This document shows positions 26,903 through 37,076 of a DNA stretch of 64,000 bases, piece by piece. The stretch spans positions 8,618,001-8,682,000 of the forward strand of contig NZ_JAZHRT010000001.1 of the NCBI RefSeq assembly GCF_036924535.1, written 5' to 3'. Every line of letters starts with the position of its first letter. The stretch's first letter is position 1. The notes under the pieces were generated by a model. It was not told the DNA's origin, ran no database searches, and saw nothing but the letters and a program-made list of their open reading frames with translations. A program made the translations under genes and the position numbers. This DNA comes from Bradyrhizobium sp. AZCC 2262 (GTDB taxonomy: Bacteria > Pseudomonadota > Alphaproteobacteria > Rhizobiales > Xanthobacteraceae).

Positions 26903-27904
26903 CTACTGCAGTTCGATCTTGGCCGACCTGATCACTGCGGCCCACCGGTCGACTTCCTGGCGCATGTAGGCGGATGCCTTGTCGACCGAACCGCCGAAAA
27001 TTCCGGCGGATAATTTCTTGAGCTGATCCTGCACCTGGGGCTGACGTAGTGCCTCGTTCACGTCGGCATTGATCTTGTCGACGATGTTTTTCGGAGTTTT
27101 CGGCGGCGCCACGATGCCGTACCAGGCGGCCGCTTCAAAACCCGGAAGCGTTTCGGCCATCGTCGGCACGTTCGGCAGCGTCGGCAGACGGTCCGATGAG
27201 GCCACCGCGAGCAGTTTCAGCTTGCCGGCCTGGACCAGCGCCAGCGAAACGCCGAGATTGTCGAACATGACGTCGACGTCGCCGGCGACGAGACCCTGCA
27301 GCGCCGGCGCCGAGCCGCGATACGGAATGTGGCGCAGCTTCACCTTTGCCATCAGTTGAAACAGTTCCGAGGTCAGGTGCGAGGTCGTGCCGTTGCCTTG
27401 CGTGGCGCAGATGGTTTTGTCGGAATTGCCCTTCAGGTATTCGATCAACTCGGGCACGCTCGATGCCTTGATGTTGTTCGGATTGACGATCAGCGCGTTC
27501 GGCACATGAGCCATGACGATGATAGGCTCGAACCTCGTCGGATCGAAGCCCAATCTGGGATACAGATTGTGATTGATCACAAGCGGCGGTGGCGCTGACG
27601 AGAGCAGCGTGTAGCCATCGGGCGCCGAATGGTAGACCTGCTCGGCGCCGATGTTTCCGGCGGCGCCGGTGCGGTTCTCGATGACCACCGGCTGGCTCCA
27701 TTTGCGTGACAGCCAGTCGGCGACGATCCGCGGAACCGCGTCGGCCGTTCCTCCGGCAGGAAATGGAACGACGATTTTGACGGGACGGTCGGGGTAATCA
27801 CCGGCCAGCGCCGGCGTGTGACCGTGCGTGGAGAAAACCAGAAGCAGCGTCAGCACCGCTAATGTATGGCGGACGGGAAGCAGAGCTGGCGCAGAGCCGT
27901 GCAT
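26903..27904 (-). CDS. Bug-family (TctC-like) periplasmic solute receptor, orphan
   Basis: Substrate-binding protein of the tripartite tricarboxylate transporter type, 333 residues with a signal peptide (LALLTLLLVFS-type core, cleavage near HTPALAG). Family motifs YPDRPVKIVVPFPAGGTADAVPRIVAD, NRTGAAGNIGAEQV and the C-terminal YMRQEVDRWAAVI are present. No TctA or TctB membrane gene lies nearby, so it is an orphan receptor that would work with a remote transporter or in sensing. Divergent from an FAD monooxygenase gene, 118 bases apart; the ligand may be its substrate (inference). Confidence 0.9.
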   Translation of the reverse strand: MHGSAPALLPVRHTLAVLTLLLVFSTHGHTPALAGDYPDRPVKIVVPFPAGGTADAVPRIVADWLSRKWSQPVVIENRTGAAGNIGAEQVYHSAPDGYTLLSSAPPPLVINHNLYPRLGFDPTRFEPIIVMAHVPNALIVNPNNIKASSVPELIEYLKGNSDKTICATQGNGTTSHLTSELFQLMAKVKLRHIPYRGSAPALQGLVAGDVDVMFDNLGVSLALVQAGKLKLLAVASSDRLPTLPNVPTMAETLPGFEAAAWYGIVAPPKTPKNIVDKINADVNEALRQPQVQDQLKKLSAGIFGGSVDKASAYMRQEVDRWAAVIRSAKIELQ

Positions 27905-28022
27905 TCAAACTCCTCCCGCTGCCGTTTTACTCCGTCCAGCCTGAGCCGTCGGCGCTTGGTGTTTGCGGCAAGGGAGGATAGCTTGAAGGGGCAAGCTTCC
28001 GAAGCATTTTTTGCGTGGGACG

Positions 28023-29207
28023 ATGACGCAGCCGCAACTCACTGTCGTGATCATTGGAGGCGGAATTGGCGGGCTGTTTGCCGCGAATGCGCTGATCACC
28101 CGTGGCTTCGATGTATCCGTCCATGAGCAGGCGCCTGCGCTCGGCGAGGTCGGGGCAGGGGTATTCCTGACGCCGAACAGCGTGCGGCAATTGCAGCGCG
28201 TCGGCCTTGGACATCAAGTGGAACGATGGGGCGCCAGGGTCGGCCATGGTTCGCACTATTTTCGCCACGATGGTGCGCCGATCGCCCCGGTCCAGGTAAC
28301 GGACTCCGCAGGCTGGAACGCCACCTTCGGCATGCATCGCGCCGACCTCGTCGAGATGCTGGCGAGCGCATTGCCGTCAGGCGTGGTGCACACCGGACAT
28401 CGCGGCACAGTCTTTGAGCAGACGGGCGAGGTCGCGCGCGTATCATTCGCCAACGGCGCGGTGGCTGAAGGCGACGTCGTCATTGCGGCCGATGGCATCC
28501 ACTCCGAACTCCGGCATTATGCCGCGCCGCCGTCCCGGCCAATCTTCCACGGCTCCGTCGCCTATCGTGGCGTGCTGCCACATCATCGCATTCCGCACTG
28601 GCCGACCGATTGCTGGCAGATGTGGCTCGGCAAGGGAAAACATTTCCTCAGCTTTCCGGTGCGATCGGGCGAACTCATCAACTATGTCGGCTTCGTGCCG
28701 GCCGATGCGGAAATGAAGGAATCCTGGTCGGCGCCGGGAGATCCCGACGTGCTGCGTCGCGAGTTCGAAGGCTGGGACCCGCGCATCGGGACCTTGTTGA
28801 ACCAGGTTGAAAAGACATTCCGATGGGCGCTTTACGACCGCGAGCCGCTGCCGACCTGGACGCACGGCCGCTTGACGCTGCTTGGCGATGCCGCGCACCC
28901 GATGCTGCCGCATCTCGGCCAGGGCGCCAACCAGTCGATCGAGGACGGCATGGCGCTGGCGACCATTCTGGCACAGGCGTCACGTGCCAGCGTCCCGGCC
29001 GCGCTGCTTGCGTATGAGCGGCTACGACGCGAGCGGGTGGCGACGGTCCAGCGCGGCGCGCGCGAGAATGGCATGCGCTACGACTCCTCCTATGCCGACC
29101 TTGGCGTTCGCGATGCCGAGATATCAGCGCATGCGGCGTTCCGCAGACGGCTTTACGATCACGACGTCGTGCCGGAAGCGCAGGCCGCGGCGGCTGCCTT
29201 GAGTTGA
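28023..29207 (+). CDS. FAD-dependent aromatic monooxygenase (salicylate hydroxylase-like)
   Basis: Group A flavoprotein hydroxylase, probably acting on a small aromatic acid with NAD(P)H. The dinucleotide-binding GGGIGG near residue 11, EQAPALGEVGAG, the DG motif (VIAADGIHSELR) and the second FAD motif LLGDAAHPMLPHLGQGANQSIEDG are all present. About 394 residues, typical of 6-hydroxynicotinate or salicylate monooxygenases. I used the ATG at 28023; a TTG at 28011 would add four residues. Divergently transcribed from the Bug receptor, which hints at a shared inducer. Confidence 0.9.
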   Translation: MTQPQLTVVIIGGGIGGLFAANALITRGFDVSVHEQAPALGEVGAGVFLTPNSVRQLQRVGLGHQVERWGARVGHGSHYFRHDGAPIAPVQVTDSAGWNATFGMHRADLVEMLASALPSGVVHTGHRGTVFEQTGEVARVSFANGAVAEGDVVIAADGIHSELRHYAAPPSRPIFHGSVAYRGVLPHHRIPHWPTDCWQMWLGKGKHFLSFPVRSGELINYVGFVPADAEMKESWSAPGDPDVLRREFEGWDPRIGTLLNQVEKTFRWALYDREPLPTWTHGRLTLLGDAAHPMLPHLGQGANQSIEDGMALATILAQASRASVPAALLAYERLRRERVATVQRGARENGMRYDSSYADLGVRDAEISAHAAFRRRLYDHDVVPEAQAAAAALS

Positions 29208-29525
29208 ATGGGCGTTGTGTTGCCACCGCTCTTAACCGCGCGATAACCCTGTCGATCGTTGACGGATCTTCAAGCGCACGCGCGACGTTTCGCGCATTCC
29301 TTGTGCATCCGGGACGCGCGCCGCACGCCTGCCGGGCGAGCGCGACGATTTTGTCGCGTTAATTTGCGATTTACGTCAAAAGCGATACACGCAGAGCGTG
29401 CGTCCGTCTTTTCGACAGGCAATGAATGTGGCCGCGCATGGGCCCTTTCTGCGGCAAGAGATACCTTTTTTTCAGACACTTGTCTGCAAACATCGCCCGC
29501 GGTAATGCGCGGGGTAGGCCTAGCG
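29208..29525. other. Upstream region of the c-di-GMP phosphodiesterase gene
   Basis: 318 bases without a gene. A 6-bp hairpin with a 6-base loop lies at 29341-29358 (CGCGAC/GTCGCG). An open frame through here in the phosphodiesterase frame (from 29259) looks non-coding (rich in Arg and Ala). Nothing else recognised. Confidence 0.4.
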
Positions 29526-31736
29526 ATGTCGACGAAGAAGCGAAGAACATTGGGAAAGTCCAAGCAGGCGGCGATCGTCCGCTTTCGCGGCCGGCCGGTA
29601 AAACCCGTAGCCAAGCCTCTCGCCAAACGCGAGCGCCGCCCGCCCGCCGCGACCGGCGAGATCGCGCGCAAGCGCGCCGAGGTCGACGCCGTGCTTGCCG
29701 AGGCGCGCAAATCGCACGAGCGCCTGCGGGAGGCGATCGATATCCTGCCGCAGGGCGTCGTGTTTCTCGATGCCGACGGCCGCTATATTCTCTGGAACAA
29801 GAAGTATGCGGAGATGTACGGCCGCAGTTCGGACCTGTTCAGGCCGGGCGCGCGGCTGGAGGATACCATCCGCGTCGGCGTTGCGCGCGGCGATTATCCG
29901 GAGGCCATCGGGCGCGAGGAAGAATGGATCGCCGCGCGGCTCAAGAAGCTGTACCAGCCCGGCGAGCGCCATGAGCAGACGCTGGCCGACGGCCGCGTCA
30001 TCCTGATCGATGAACGCCTGACCGAGGATGGCGGCATCATCGGCCTGCGCGTCGATATCACCGAGTTGAAACAGCGGGAGGCCTCGTTCCGGCTGCTGTT
30101 CGACAGCAATCCGGTTCCGATGATCGTCTGCGCGCTGGGTGACGAACGTATTCTCGCCGTCAACGACGCTGCGATTCAGCACTACGGTTACAGCCGCAGC
30201 GAATTCGAGAAGCTGACGATCCGCAGCCTGCAGGCCTTCGACGCCGGACTGCCATGGACCGGCGACGAACGCGTTGCGACCGCCTGGAAACATGTCCGCG
30301 CCGACGGCACGCTGATCGATCTGGCGATCTATTCGCGGCAGCTCATCTACGGCGATCGGCCTGCGATCCTGCTGGCGCTGATGGACACCACCGAACGCAG
30401 GCGCGCCGAGGCACGGCTGACTTTCATGGCCCAGCATGACGGCCTGACCGGGCTGCCGAACCGCAATTTGCTTCGTCAGCAGATGGACGAGATCCTGCTG
30501 CGCACCCGCCGCAACGCCGAGCAGGTCGCGGTGCTGGTGCTCGGCCTCGACCATTTCAAGGCGGTCAACGATACGCTTGGCCATGGCATCGGCGACAAGC
30601 TGCTGCGCGGTGTCGGCAAGCGATTGCGATCGATGCTGCGCGACGACGATGCGCTGGCCCGGCTCAATTCCGACGAATTCGCAGTCGTCCAGAGCGGGGT
30701 GACGCGGCCGGAGGATGTGGCGTTCCTGGCGCGGCGCCTCCTGGACGCCATCGGCGATCCCTATCTTCTGGACGGGCATTCCGTCGTGATCGGCGCCAGC
30801 ATCGGTATTGCGATGTCGCCCGGCGACGGCGATGAATCCGAGAAGCTATTGAAGAACGCCGACCTTGCATTGTCGCGCGCCAAGAACGATTCGCGCGGCA
30901 CCTTCTCGTTCTTCGAGGCCGGCATGGACGCGCGCGCCCAGAGCCGCCGCAAGATCGAAACCGAGCTGCGCGAGGCCGTGCAGGGCGATACGCTGCGGCC
31001 CTATTACCAGCCGCTGGTCGATCTTTCGAGCGGGCGCATCACCGGCTTCGAAGCCCTGGTGCGTTGGCCGCATCCCGAGCGCGGCATGATCTCGCCGGCC
31101 GAATTCATCCCCGTTGCGGAGGAAACCGGACTGATCAACGCCGTCGGCGGTTTGATGCTGCGCCGCGCCTGCATGGATGCGGCGCAATGGCCCGACGACG
31201 TCCATGTCGCGGTCAATCTGTCGCCGCTGCAGTTCCGCGTCGGCAATCTGCTGTCGCTGGTCGTGGATACGCTGAAGCAGTCCGGCCTGCCGGCGAGGCG
31301 GCTGGAACTCGAGATCACCGAGACGCTGCTTCTGGAAAAGAGCAGCGAGGTGCTGGCGACGCTGCATGCGCTGCGCGCACTCGGCGTGCGCATCTCGATG
31401 GACGATTTCGGCACCGGCTATTCCAGCCTGAGCTATCTGCGCAGCTTTCCGTTCGACAAGATCAAGATCGACCAGTCCTTTGTGCGCGACCTTGGCGCCT
31501 ACCCTGACGCGCAGGCGATCGTGCGTTCGATCATCAGCCTCGGCAAGGGCCTCGGGGTCACCATCACGGCGGAAGGCGTCGAGACCGAAGCCGAAGTCAA
31601 CTGCCTGCGCAATGAGGGCTGCCACGAGGGGCAGGGCTTTCTGTTCAGTCGGGCGCGGCCCAATGCGGAGATCGTCGGCCTGTTGAAGACGCAGGGCAAC
31701 TGGAGCTCGCCGGCAGGCGCGGCGCTGGTGGCGTGA
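29526..31736 (+). CDS. PAS-GGDEF-EAL protein, probable c-di-GMP phosphodiesterase
   Basis: 736-residue signalling protein. Order: basic N-terminal tail, PAS 1 (about 70-180, ILPQGVVFLDADGRYILWN), PAS 2 (185-300), GGDEF (about 310-470), EAL (480-725). The GGDEF box reads NSDEF, so cyclase activity is probably lost. The EAL domain keeps its metal and catalytic residues: EALVRW, NLSPLQFR, ELEITE, MDDFGTGYSS, KIDQSFV and AEGVETEAE. It should therefore degrade c-di-GMP and lower motility/biofilm signalling. I placed the start at the ATG before STKKRRTLG because earlier sequence looks non-coding. Confidence 0.9.
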   Translation: MSTKKRRTLGKSKQAAIVRFRGRPVKPVAKPLAKRERRPPAATGEIARKRAEVDAVLAEARKSHERLREAIDILPQGVVFLDADGRYILWNKKYAEMYGRSSDLFRPGARLEDTIRVGVARGDYPEAIGREEEWIAARLKKLYQPGERHEQTLADGRVILIDERLTEDGGIIGLRVDITELKQREASFRLLFDSNPVPMIVCALGDERILAVNDAAIQHYGYSRSEFEKLTIRSLQAFDAGLPWTGDERVATAWKHVRADGTLIDLAIYSRQLIYGDRPAILLALMDTTERRRAEARLTFMAQHDGLTGLPNRNLLRQQMDEILLRTRRNAEQVAVLVLGLDHFKAVNDTLGHGIGDKLLRGVGKRLRSMLRDDDALARLNSDEFAVVQSGVTRPEDVAFLARRLLDAIGDPYLLDGHSVVIGASIGIAMSPGDGDESEKLLKNADLALSRAKNDSRGTFSFFEAGMDARAQSRRKIETELREAVQGDTLRPYYQPLVDLSSGRITGFEALVRWPHPERGMISPAEFIPVAEETGLINAVGGLMLRRACMDAAQWPDDVHVAVNLSPLQFRVGNLLSLVVDTLKQSGLPARRLELEITETLLLEKSSEVLATLHALRALGVRISMDDFGTGYSSLSYLRSFPFDKIKIDQSFVRDLGAYPDAQAIVRSIISLGKGLGVTITAEGVETEAEVNCLRNEGCHEGQGFLFSRARPNAEIVGLLKTQGNWSSPAGAALVA

Positions 31737-31756
31737 GGGCGTGGCACGCACCAGGT

Positions 31757-31787
31757 CGTCATTGCGAGCGCAGCGAAGCAATGACGG
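31757..31787. repeat. Short copy of the CGTCATTGCGAG repeat
   Basis: A deleted version of the palindrome at 17787-17869: only the two ends (cgtcattgcgagcgcagcga and agcaatgacgg) remain. It lies between the convergent phosphodiesterase and DUF1801 genes. Confidence 0.75.
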
Positions 31788-31791
31788 ATAG

Positions 31792-32265
31792 CTATTTCGC
31801 CGCCTTCCGCTTCCTCAAATGATACGTCAGCGCCAGCGCGACGCAGTGGCGTAGCGCCGCCTCGGGCAGCTTGTCGCCGGCGTCGAGCAGGATCGCGCGG
31901 TTGCCGCCATAGCTTAGTTCCGGATAGAGCTCGCGAAACGTTTCGACCAGATCGGTCTGGCAGTGGAAATAGACCGCATAGCGGCCGGCTTCCGTCTTCA
32001 CCTGGTCGATCCGGATCGTGCTGCCGCTCTTGCTTTCGGTCGTGAGATAGCTCGGCTGTCCCCATTTCAGGGCTTCCTGCAGAGTGCCGACGCCCTTGGT
32101 CGCCTTTGCGGTGTCGAAGATCAGCCGGCGCAGTGCCAGCAATTTTGCCTTCACGGGATTTGGATAGGCGCCAAAAACCGCATTCACTGCGGAGTCTGAG
32201 TTGCCCGTGCGTTTCTTCGCGGCGCTTTTCTTGACTGGCTTCCCCATCGCTGTCCGCATTCCCAT
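31792..32265 (-). CDS. DUF1801-domain protein
   Basis: About 157 residues of unknown function. A basic N-terminal tail (KPVKKSAAKKRTG) precedes the DUF1801 fold: YPNPVKAKLLALRRLIFDTAK, LKWGQPSYLT, TIRIDQVKTEAGRYAVYFHCQTDL. The family is soluble and shares a YdhG/SH3-like fold with no known reaction. Start among ATGs at 32265, 32259 and 32247 is not certain. It lies 77 bases after the chemoreceptor gene on the same strand. Confidence 0.75.
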   Translation of the reverse strand: MGMRTAMGKPVKKSAAKKRTGNSDSAVNAVFGAYPNPVKAKLLALRRLIFDTAKATKGVGTLQEALKWGQPSYLTTESKSGSTIRIDQVKTEAGRYAVYFHCQTDLVETFRELYPELSYGGNRAILLDAGDKLPEAALRHCVALALTYHLRKRKAAK

Positions 32266-32341
32266 CGATACCCGTTGCGGCGGATAGAGTAGAGCAGGCG
32301 CCCGCCCGGCGGAAGCCGGGCCTTGCACCGTCAATCCATGC

Positions 32342-34309
32342 CTACGCGGCGTCGCGCAGGCCCGCCAGGAACGTGTCGACGCTCTGGTACAGTGCATCGG
32401 CCTGTTGGCTGAGCTGGCTGGATACCGCCGCCACGTTGTTGGCCAACGTGCGCGACTGGTCGGCGGACTGGCTGGCGCCGGTCACGTTGAGCGAGACTTC
32501 GCTGGTGCCGGTGGCCGCCTGCTGGACGCTGCGGGCGATTTCCCGCGTCGCCGAATCCTGTTCTTCCACGGCCGCGGCAATCGTGGTGGCGATACCGCTG
32601 ATTTCGCGGATGGTGTTGCTGATGCCGCCGATCGCCGTCACGCAGTCGCCGGTCGCGGACTGGATCGCCGCCACCTGTCCGGCGATTTCCTCCGTTGCCT
32701 TCGCGGTCTGATTGGCGAGCTCCTTGACCTCGGAGGCGACGACGGCAAATCCGCGGCCCGCCTCGCCGGCGCGCGCGGCCTCGATGGTCGCGTTCAGCGC
32801 CAGCAGGTTGGTCTGGCTTGCAATCGCTCCGATCAGGCGAAGCACGTCGCCGATCTTTTCGGCCGCCGTGGCCAGGCTGCTCACCATTTCGGTGGTCTGT
32901 CCGGCCTTGACCACGGCGTTGTCGGCGACCTGGCTGGAATGGGTAACCTGACGGCCGATCTCGGCCACCGAGGACGCCAGCTCTTCGGTCGCGGCGGCAA
33001 CCGCGTTGACGCTGGCGGATGCCTCGTCGGAGGCGGCTGCCGCGGCGGAAGCGCGCTGCGAGGTACCGCCCACGCTGGTCGTGATTTCGGCGGCCGCACG
33101 CTGCATGTCGGTCGTTGCCTGCGCGACCGCGGCGACGACACTCTTGACGTCGGCCTCGAAGCGGTCAGCCATCTGGCGTTGCAAGGCCTTCTTCTCGAGT
33201 TCGGTCTGCTGCTTGGTGGCTTCCTGCGCCTCGCGCATGCCGCGCGCCTCGATCATGCTCCGGCGGAACACGTCGACGGCGCCGGCCATGGTGCCGAGTT
33301 CATCGCGGCGCTCGCTGCCGGGGATCGTGACGTCGATTTCGCCGCCGGAAAGGCGGTTCATGACCGCGGTGATCGCGGCCAATGGGCGCGACAGGCCGCG
33401 ACCGAGCAGGAACGCCAGCACGATCGCACCGGCCAGGATGGCGATTGTGCCGAGGATCAGGTTGCGCTGCGAGCTCGCCGCGGCTGCCTCGTACTCGGTC
33501 GTATCCTTGATGACTTCGAGGATGCCGACCGGCTGGCCGGCGTAATTCTTGATCTGCCCGAGATAGAGCGCGGACGGCCGACCGCCGATCGTGGCATCGC
33601 GGCGCAACGGCTGGCCGTCGAACACGCCCTTCAACTCGCCTGATGTCGCGACCACCTCGTCGCCGAAGGTCGAGGACAGCTTCTTGAAGTCCTTGCCGTC
33701 GTACGAATAGACCGCAAGGTCGATGCCGAAGCGCTTCTTGGCGCGATCGACGAATTCCTTGCCGAAGGCGGCGCCGACGTCGACGTTGGCCAGCGTCTTG
33801 CCGTCGCGCACGATCGGCGTCATGCCGAAGATCGCGAGCGCCTCGCGACCGGGCTCGACGCCGACGATGGGTTTGCCGGTCTTGATCGCTTCGACCACCG
33901 TGGAACGCCGCGCGGAAGCGTCGTCGTCGAACACTTTTGGCGCATGGACGCGGTAAACGGAAATCGCAGGCGCCCGCCAGAATGAGATCAACGGGATGCC
34001 CTGCGCCTTCATCGGCTCCAGGACCTCGCCGAGCAGCTTGCCCAATCCATCGCGGTCGCTCTTTGCGAGGGCATCGGCGACCGGCGGCAGGGCCGCGATC
34101 ACGGATGAGACCGCAAGCGCCGCGCGGCCTTCATAGTCGATGGCGGCGATCACGCTGTCATATTGCAGCTTGAGCTGCTGATCGAGCGCGAGCTGCGTGA
34201 GCGAGCGCTGCTGGATGATCGAGAAGGTCCCGAGAATGCCGCAGGCGACGGCCACCGTCAGCGAAATGGCGAGGATCAGCCGAACGGCGATCGAGCGAAT
34301 TTTGAACAT
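32342..34309 (-). CDS. Methyl-accepting chemotaxis protein with periplasmic Cache-type sensor
   Basis: 655-residue chemoreceptor that would control CheA. TM1 at about 10-32, a periplasmic Cache-like sensor to about 275 ([22 protein letters not shown]), TM2 near 285-305, HAMP to about 360, then a long coiled coil. The signalling tip has the conserved [35 protein letters not shown] region. No C-terminal pentapeptide tether is seen. The ligand is unknown. Monocistronic; divergent neighbours are absent. Confidence 0.93.
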   Translation of the reverse strand: MFKIRSIAVRLILAISLTVAVACGILGTFSIIQQRSLTQLALDQQLKLQYDSVIAAIDYEGRAALAVSSVIAALPPVADALAKSDRDGLGKLLGEVLEPMKAQGIPLISFWRAPAISVYRVHAPKVFDDDASARRSTVVEAIKTGKPIVGVEPGREALAIFGMTPIVRDGKTLANVDVGAAFGKEFVDRAKKRFGIDLAVYSYDGKDFKKLSSTFGDEVVATSGELKGVFDGQPLRRDATIGGRPSALYLGQIKNYAGQPVGILEVIKDTTEYEAAAASSQRNLILGTIAILAGAIVLAFLLGRGLSRPLAAITAVMNRLSGGEIDVTIPGSERRDELGTMAGAVDVFRRSMIEARGMREAQEATKQQTELEKKALQRQMADRFEADVKSVVAAVAQATTDMQRAAAEITTSVGGTSQRASAAAAASDEASASVNAVAAATEELASSVAEIGRQVTHSSQVADNAVVKAGQTTEMVSSLATAAEKIGDVLRLIGAIASQTNLLALNATIEAARAGEAGRGFAVVASEVKELANQTAKATEEIAGQVAAIQSATGDCVTAIGGISNTIREISGIATTIAAAVEEQDSATREIARSVQQAATGTSEVSLNVTGASQSADQSRTLANNVAAVSSQLSQQADALYQSVDTFLAGLRDAA

Positions 34310-34414
34310 GGGACGTACGGAACTCCAGGGGACGAGGCTCCGTAAGGGATTTCATGAATTGTTTAACAAAGGGAGGTCGCCGGCCGGTCCGTAGAACTAC
34401 TGGTTACGAATTCA

Positions 34415-35587
34415 TTACCGCATCGTCGGCGGCGTATCGAGATGGCCTGACAGGATCGCCTTGCCGGCATCCTCATAATGGGCGTCGCGGCCCTGGATCT
34501 GTTGGGCGATGGCGTGCATGTCGCGAAACCGTCGCTCGAACTTGTTGGCATTGAACACGGCGGTGGCGCCGGCCATGTGGTAGGCGGTGTCGACCACGGC
34601 GGCCGATTGATGGATGGTCCAGGTGGTGGCGATACGAAGCGCGATGCGATGGGCCTCCGTGATGGCCTCGCCGCGGGCCAGATCGTGCCAGACTTCGGCC
34701 GCGGTCGCGTAGAGATAGGCGCGCGCGGCACGCAGGCTCGCTTCGGTGCGGCCGATCACGCCCTGCACGGCATTGTTGTCGCGCATCGCCTTTTGCGCCT
34801 GGGGGGTCTTGGCGCGGGCAAGGTCGCTCGCTGCATCAAGCGTCGCGCGGGCGACGCCGAGCGAGGTGGCCGCAAAGCCCATGCCGAACACCATGTTGGT
34901 CGAGAGCTTGTACAGCGGCCCGTTCTCGCGCCGGGCCTGCGGTTCGTCGCGAAGCGCTGCGAATTTCTCTGATATGAAGAGGTTGTCGACCGAATAGGAA
35001 TCGGTGCCGGTGCCCCTCAAGCCGATCACGTCCCAGACGTCGTACATCGTGGCGCTGGTCACTGGAAACAGGATGGTGCGGATCTCCGGCGAGCCATCCG
35101 GCTTGCGCCGCGGCGTGCCGTCGGCCTCGACGACGCGGACATGGGCGCCCAACCAGCTCGCCTGCCGCGAACCGGAGGCGAAATCCCAGCGCGCGCTGGC
35201 CTTGTAGCCGCCCGGAACCGCCTGCACTTCATGGTTGATCGCGCCCCACGCCAGAATGCCGGGCGCAACGTTGAAGATCTCGTTGGCGGCGTCCGGATCG
35301 AGATAGGCCGCGGTCATGGCGCAGACGCTGCACTGGCCAAGGCACCACGCGGTCGAGGCGTCTGCCTTGGCGATCTCCTCCTGCATCAGCATGAACGCTT
35401 CCAGCGAAGCCTCGATGCCGCCAAAACTCTTCGGCAGCAGCGCGCGATAAAGCCCGTTCTCGATCAGCGCCTGTGTCACCGCTGATGTCAGCCGCCGCGT
35501 CCGCTCGATTTCGTCGGCTTCGCGAACGATCAGGGGGGCCAGCGCGCGTGCACGCTCGACGAGGTCGAGGCCGGGATGTCTGTTCAT
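34415..35587 (-). CDS. Acyl-CoA dehydrogenase-fold flavoprotein, probable flavin-dependent monooxygenase
   Basis: 390 residues with the acyl-CoA dehydrogenase fold. It resembles the FMNH2-dependent group D oxygenases (HsaA, DszC, SfnC-like) more than true dehydrogenases: YRALLPKSFGGIEASLEAF, ASTAWCLGQ, YDVWDVIGLRGTGTDSYSV, and the C-terminal GATAVFNANKFERRFRDMH. The usual dehydrogenase Glu region is not obvious. Such enzymes need a partner flavin reductase, not seen here. Start at 35587: GAGGA lies 6 bases upstream. An MFS transporter gene precedes it, probably in one transcript, suggesting uptake plus oxidation of one substrate. Confidence 0.8.
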   Translation of the reverse strand: MNRHPGLDLVERARALAPLIVREADEIERTRRLTSAVTQALIENGLYRALLPKSFGGIEASLEAFMLMQEEIAKADASTAWCLGQCSVCAMTAAYLDPDAANEIFNVAPGILAWGAINHEVQAVPGGYKASARWDFASGSRQASWLGAHVRVVEADGTPRRKPDGSPEIRTILFPVTSATMYDVWDVIGLRGTGTDSYSVDNLFISEKFAALRDEPQARRENGPLYKLSTNMVFGMGFAATSLGVARATLDAASDLARAKTPQAQKAMRDNNAVQGVIGRTEASLRAARAYLYATAAEVWHDLARGEAITEAHRIALRIATTWTIHQSAAVVDTAYHMAGATAVFNANKFERRFRDMHAIAQQIQGRDAHYEDAGKAILSGHLDTPPTMR

Positions 35588-35671
35588 GCGTTTCCTCGCA
35601 TTCTCTTGTTCTTGGGCGCGAGCGAGATGGTGACCCATCCGCCGCTGCCGATCAAGGCGGCGGGATTGCTC

Positions 35672-36907
35672 TTATGCCGTCGCCCGCTTCAGATCGAGCG
35701 ACGGTTGCGATGGCCGCCTGGCCGACGGGAAGCTCAGCGCCACGGCGACGGCGGCGATGCCGATGGCGAAGGAGCCGACATAGAGCCAGTTGTAGGCGTG
35801 GAAGGTGTCGAACACCCACCCGCCGGCCAATGGCCCGAGCGCCATGCCGAGGCTGGCGAAGGCGGAGACGGCGCCGAACATGCTGCCCATGATGCGCACG
35901 CCGAAATATTCGCGCACCAGCACGGCGTAGAGCGGCATCACGCCGCCATAGGCGAGGCCGAAGACCACCGACAGGGCGTAGAATTCGCCGAGGTGGCCGA
36001 CCGCGAGATAGGTCGCGACCGACATCGCCTGCACGAACAGGCCGCCGACCAGAACGTGCTTGGCGCCGAAGCGATCGGCCAATACGCCGAGCAGCAGCCG
36101 GCCGCCAAGGCCGGAGAAACCGGCGAGGCTATAGACGGTGACGGCGGTCAAGGGCGCGATGCCGCAGATCATGGCGTAGCTCACCATGTGGAAGATTGGC
36201 CCGGAATGCGCCGCGCAACAGGCGAAATGGGCCAGCGCCAGCGTGATGAATTGCGGGGTTTTGAGCGCCTGCGCGACGGTCCAATGCCCGTCAGGCGCAC
36301 CGATTCCATTTGCGGCGGCAGGTGTTGAGGGCTGTGGTGGCTGCCGCACCAGAAACGAGGCCGGTACCAAAAGCGCCAATGCAACGATGCCGATCACCAG
36401 CATCGCGGTGCGCCAGTCGTAGGTCGTGATCAGCCAGCTTGCGAACGGGGCGACCGTCAGCGGCGAAACGCCCATGCCGGCCGATACCAGCGCGACCGCC
36501 AGGCTGCGGTGGTGTTCGATCCAGGCGCTCGCCGCGGCGACCATCGGCGCATAGAAACTGCCGGCCGCAACGCCGATCAGGATGCCGAACGTCAACTGGA
36601 ACTGCCACAGGCTGGTGGCCTGGCTCGCCCCGATCAGCCCGGCGCCGAGCAGCAGCGTGCCCGACAATACGACGATCCGGGTACCAAACCGGTCGGACAG
36701 CGCGCCCCAGAAGAACGCCGCCAGCCCCATCGCGAGAAAGTCGATCGTGGCCGCCGCCGACACGCCGCTGCGCGACCAGCCCATGTCTTGCGAAATCGGC
36801 TGCAGGAACACCGCCAGCGAAAGCATCGATCCGAAGGCGACACAGGTCATCAGCGCGCCGACGCCGACCACGACCCAGCCGTAGGAAAATTCGGAGGACT
36901 TGCCCAT
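35672..36907 (-). CDS. MFS transporter (OFA/monocarboxylate-like)
   Basis: 411-residue, twelve-helix permease beginning YGWVVVGVGALMTCVAFGS, the opening typical of oxalate/formate and monocarboxylate MFS carriers. Conserved loop motif GALSDRFGTRIVV follows helix 2, and GVLADRFGAKHVLV is its repeat in the second half. It lies 84 bases upstream of the acyl-CoA dehydrogenase-fold gene in the same direction. The substrate is unknown; co-location suggests it imports that enzyme's substrate. Confidence 0.85.
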   Translation of the reverse strand: MGKSSEFSYGWVVVGVGALMTCVAFGSMLSLAVFLQPISQDMGWSRSGVSAAATIDFLAMGLAAFFWGALSDRFGTRIVVLSGTLLLGAGLIGASQATSLWQFQLTFGILIGVAAGSFYAPMVAAASAWIEHHRSLAVALVSAGMGVSPLTVAPFASWLITTYDWRTAMLVIGIVALALLVPASFLVRQPPQPSTPAAANGIGAPDGHWTVAQALKTPQFITLALAHFACCAAHSGPIFHMVSYAMICGIAPLTAVTVYSLAGFSGLGGRLLLGVLADRFGAKHVLVGGLFVQAMSVATYLAVGHLGEFYALSVVFGLAYGGVMPLYAVLVREYFGVRIMGSMFGAVSAFASLGMALGPLAGGWVFDTFHAYNWLYVGSFAIGIAAVAVALSFPSARRPSQPSLDLKRATA

Positions 36908-37076
36908 GCGTTTCCTGCTCTTTTTGTAGTTATGATCTGAGCGAGGCAGATGGTGGCTTATCCACCCTCGCGGAGCAAGGTGGGGACGGTAATACCTCTC
37001 ATTCTCCGGCGCGGGGACCGCAACTTTCTGCTAAGCTGGCCGTATTTCGCGTCGTAATCCTCCGCGAGTACACGCT

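Noticed and set aside
29520..30779. 419-codon minus-strand open frame
   Set aside because: Antisense to the PAS-GGDEF-EAL gene; no family features.
32405..33643. 412-codon plus-strand open frame
   Set aside because: Antisense to the chemoreceptor; glycine/arginine-rich shadow.
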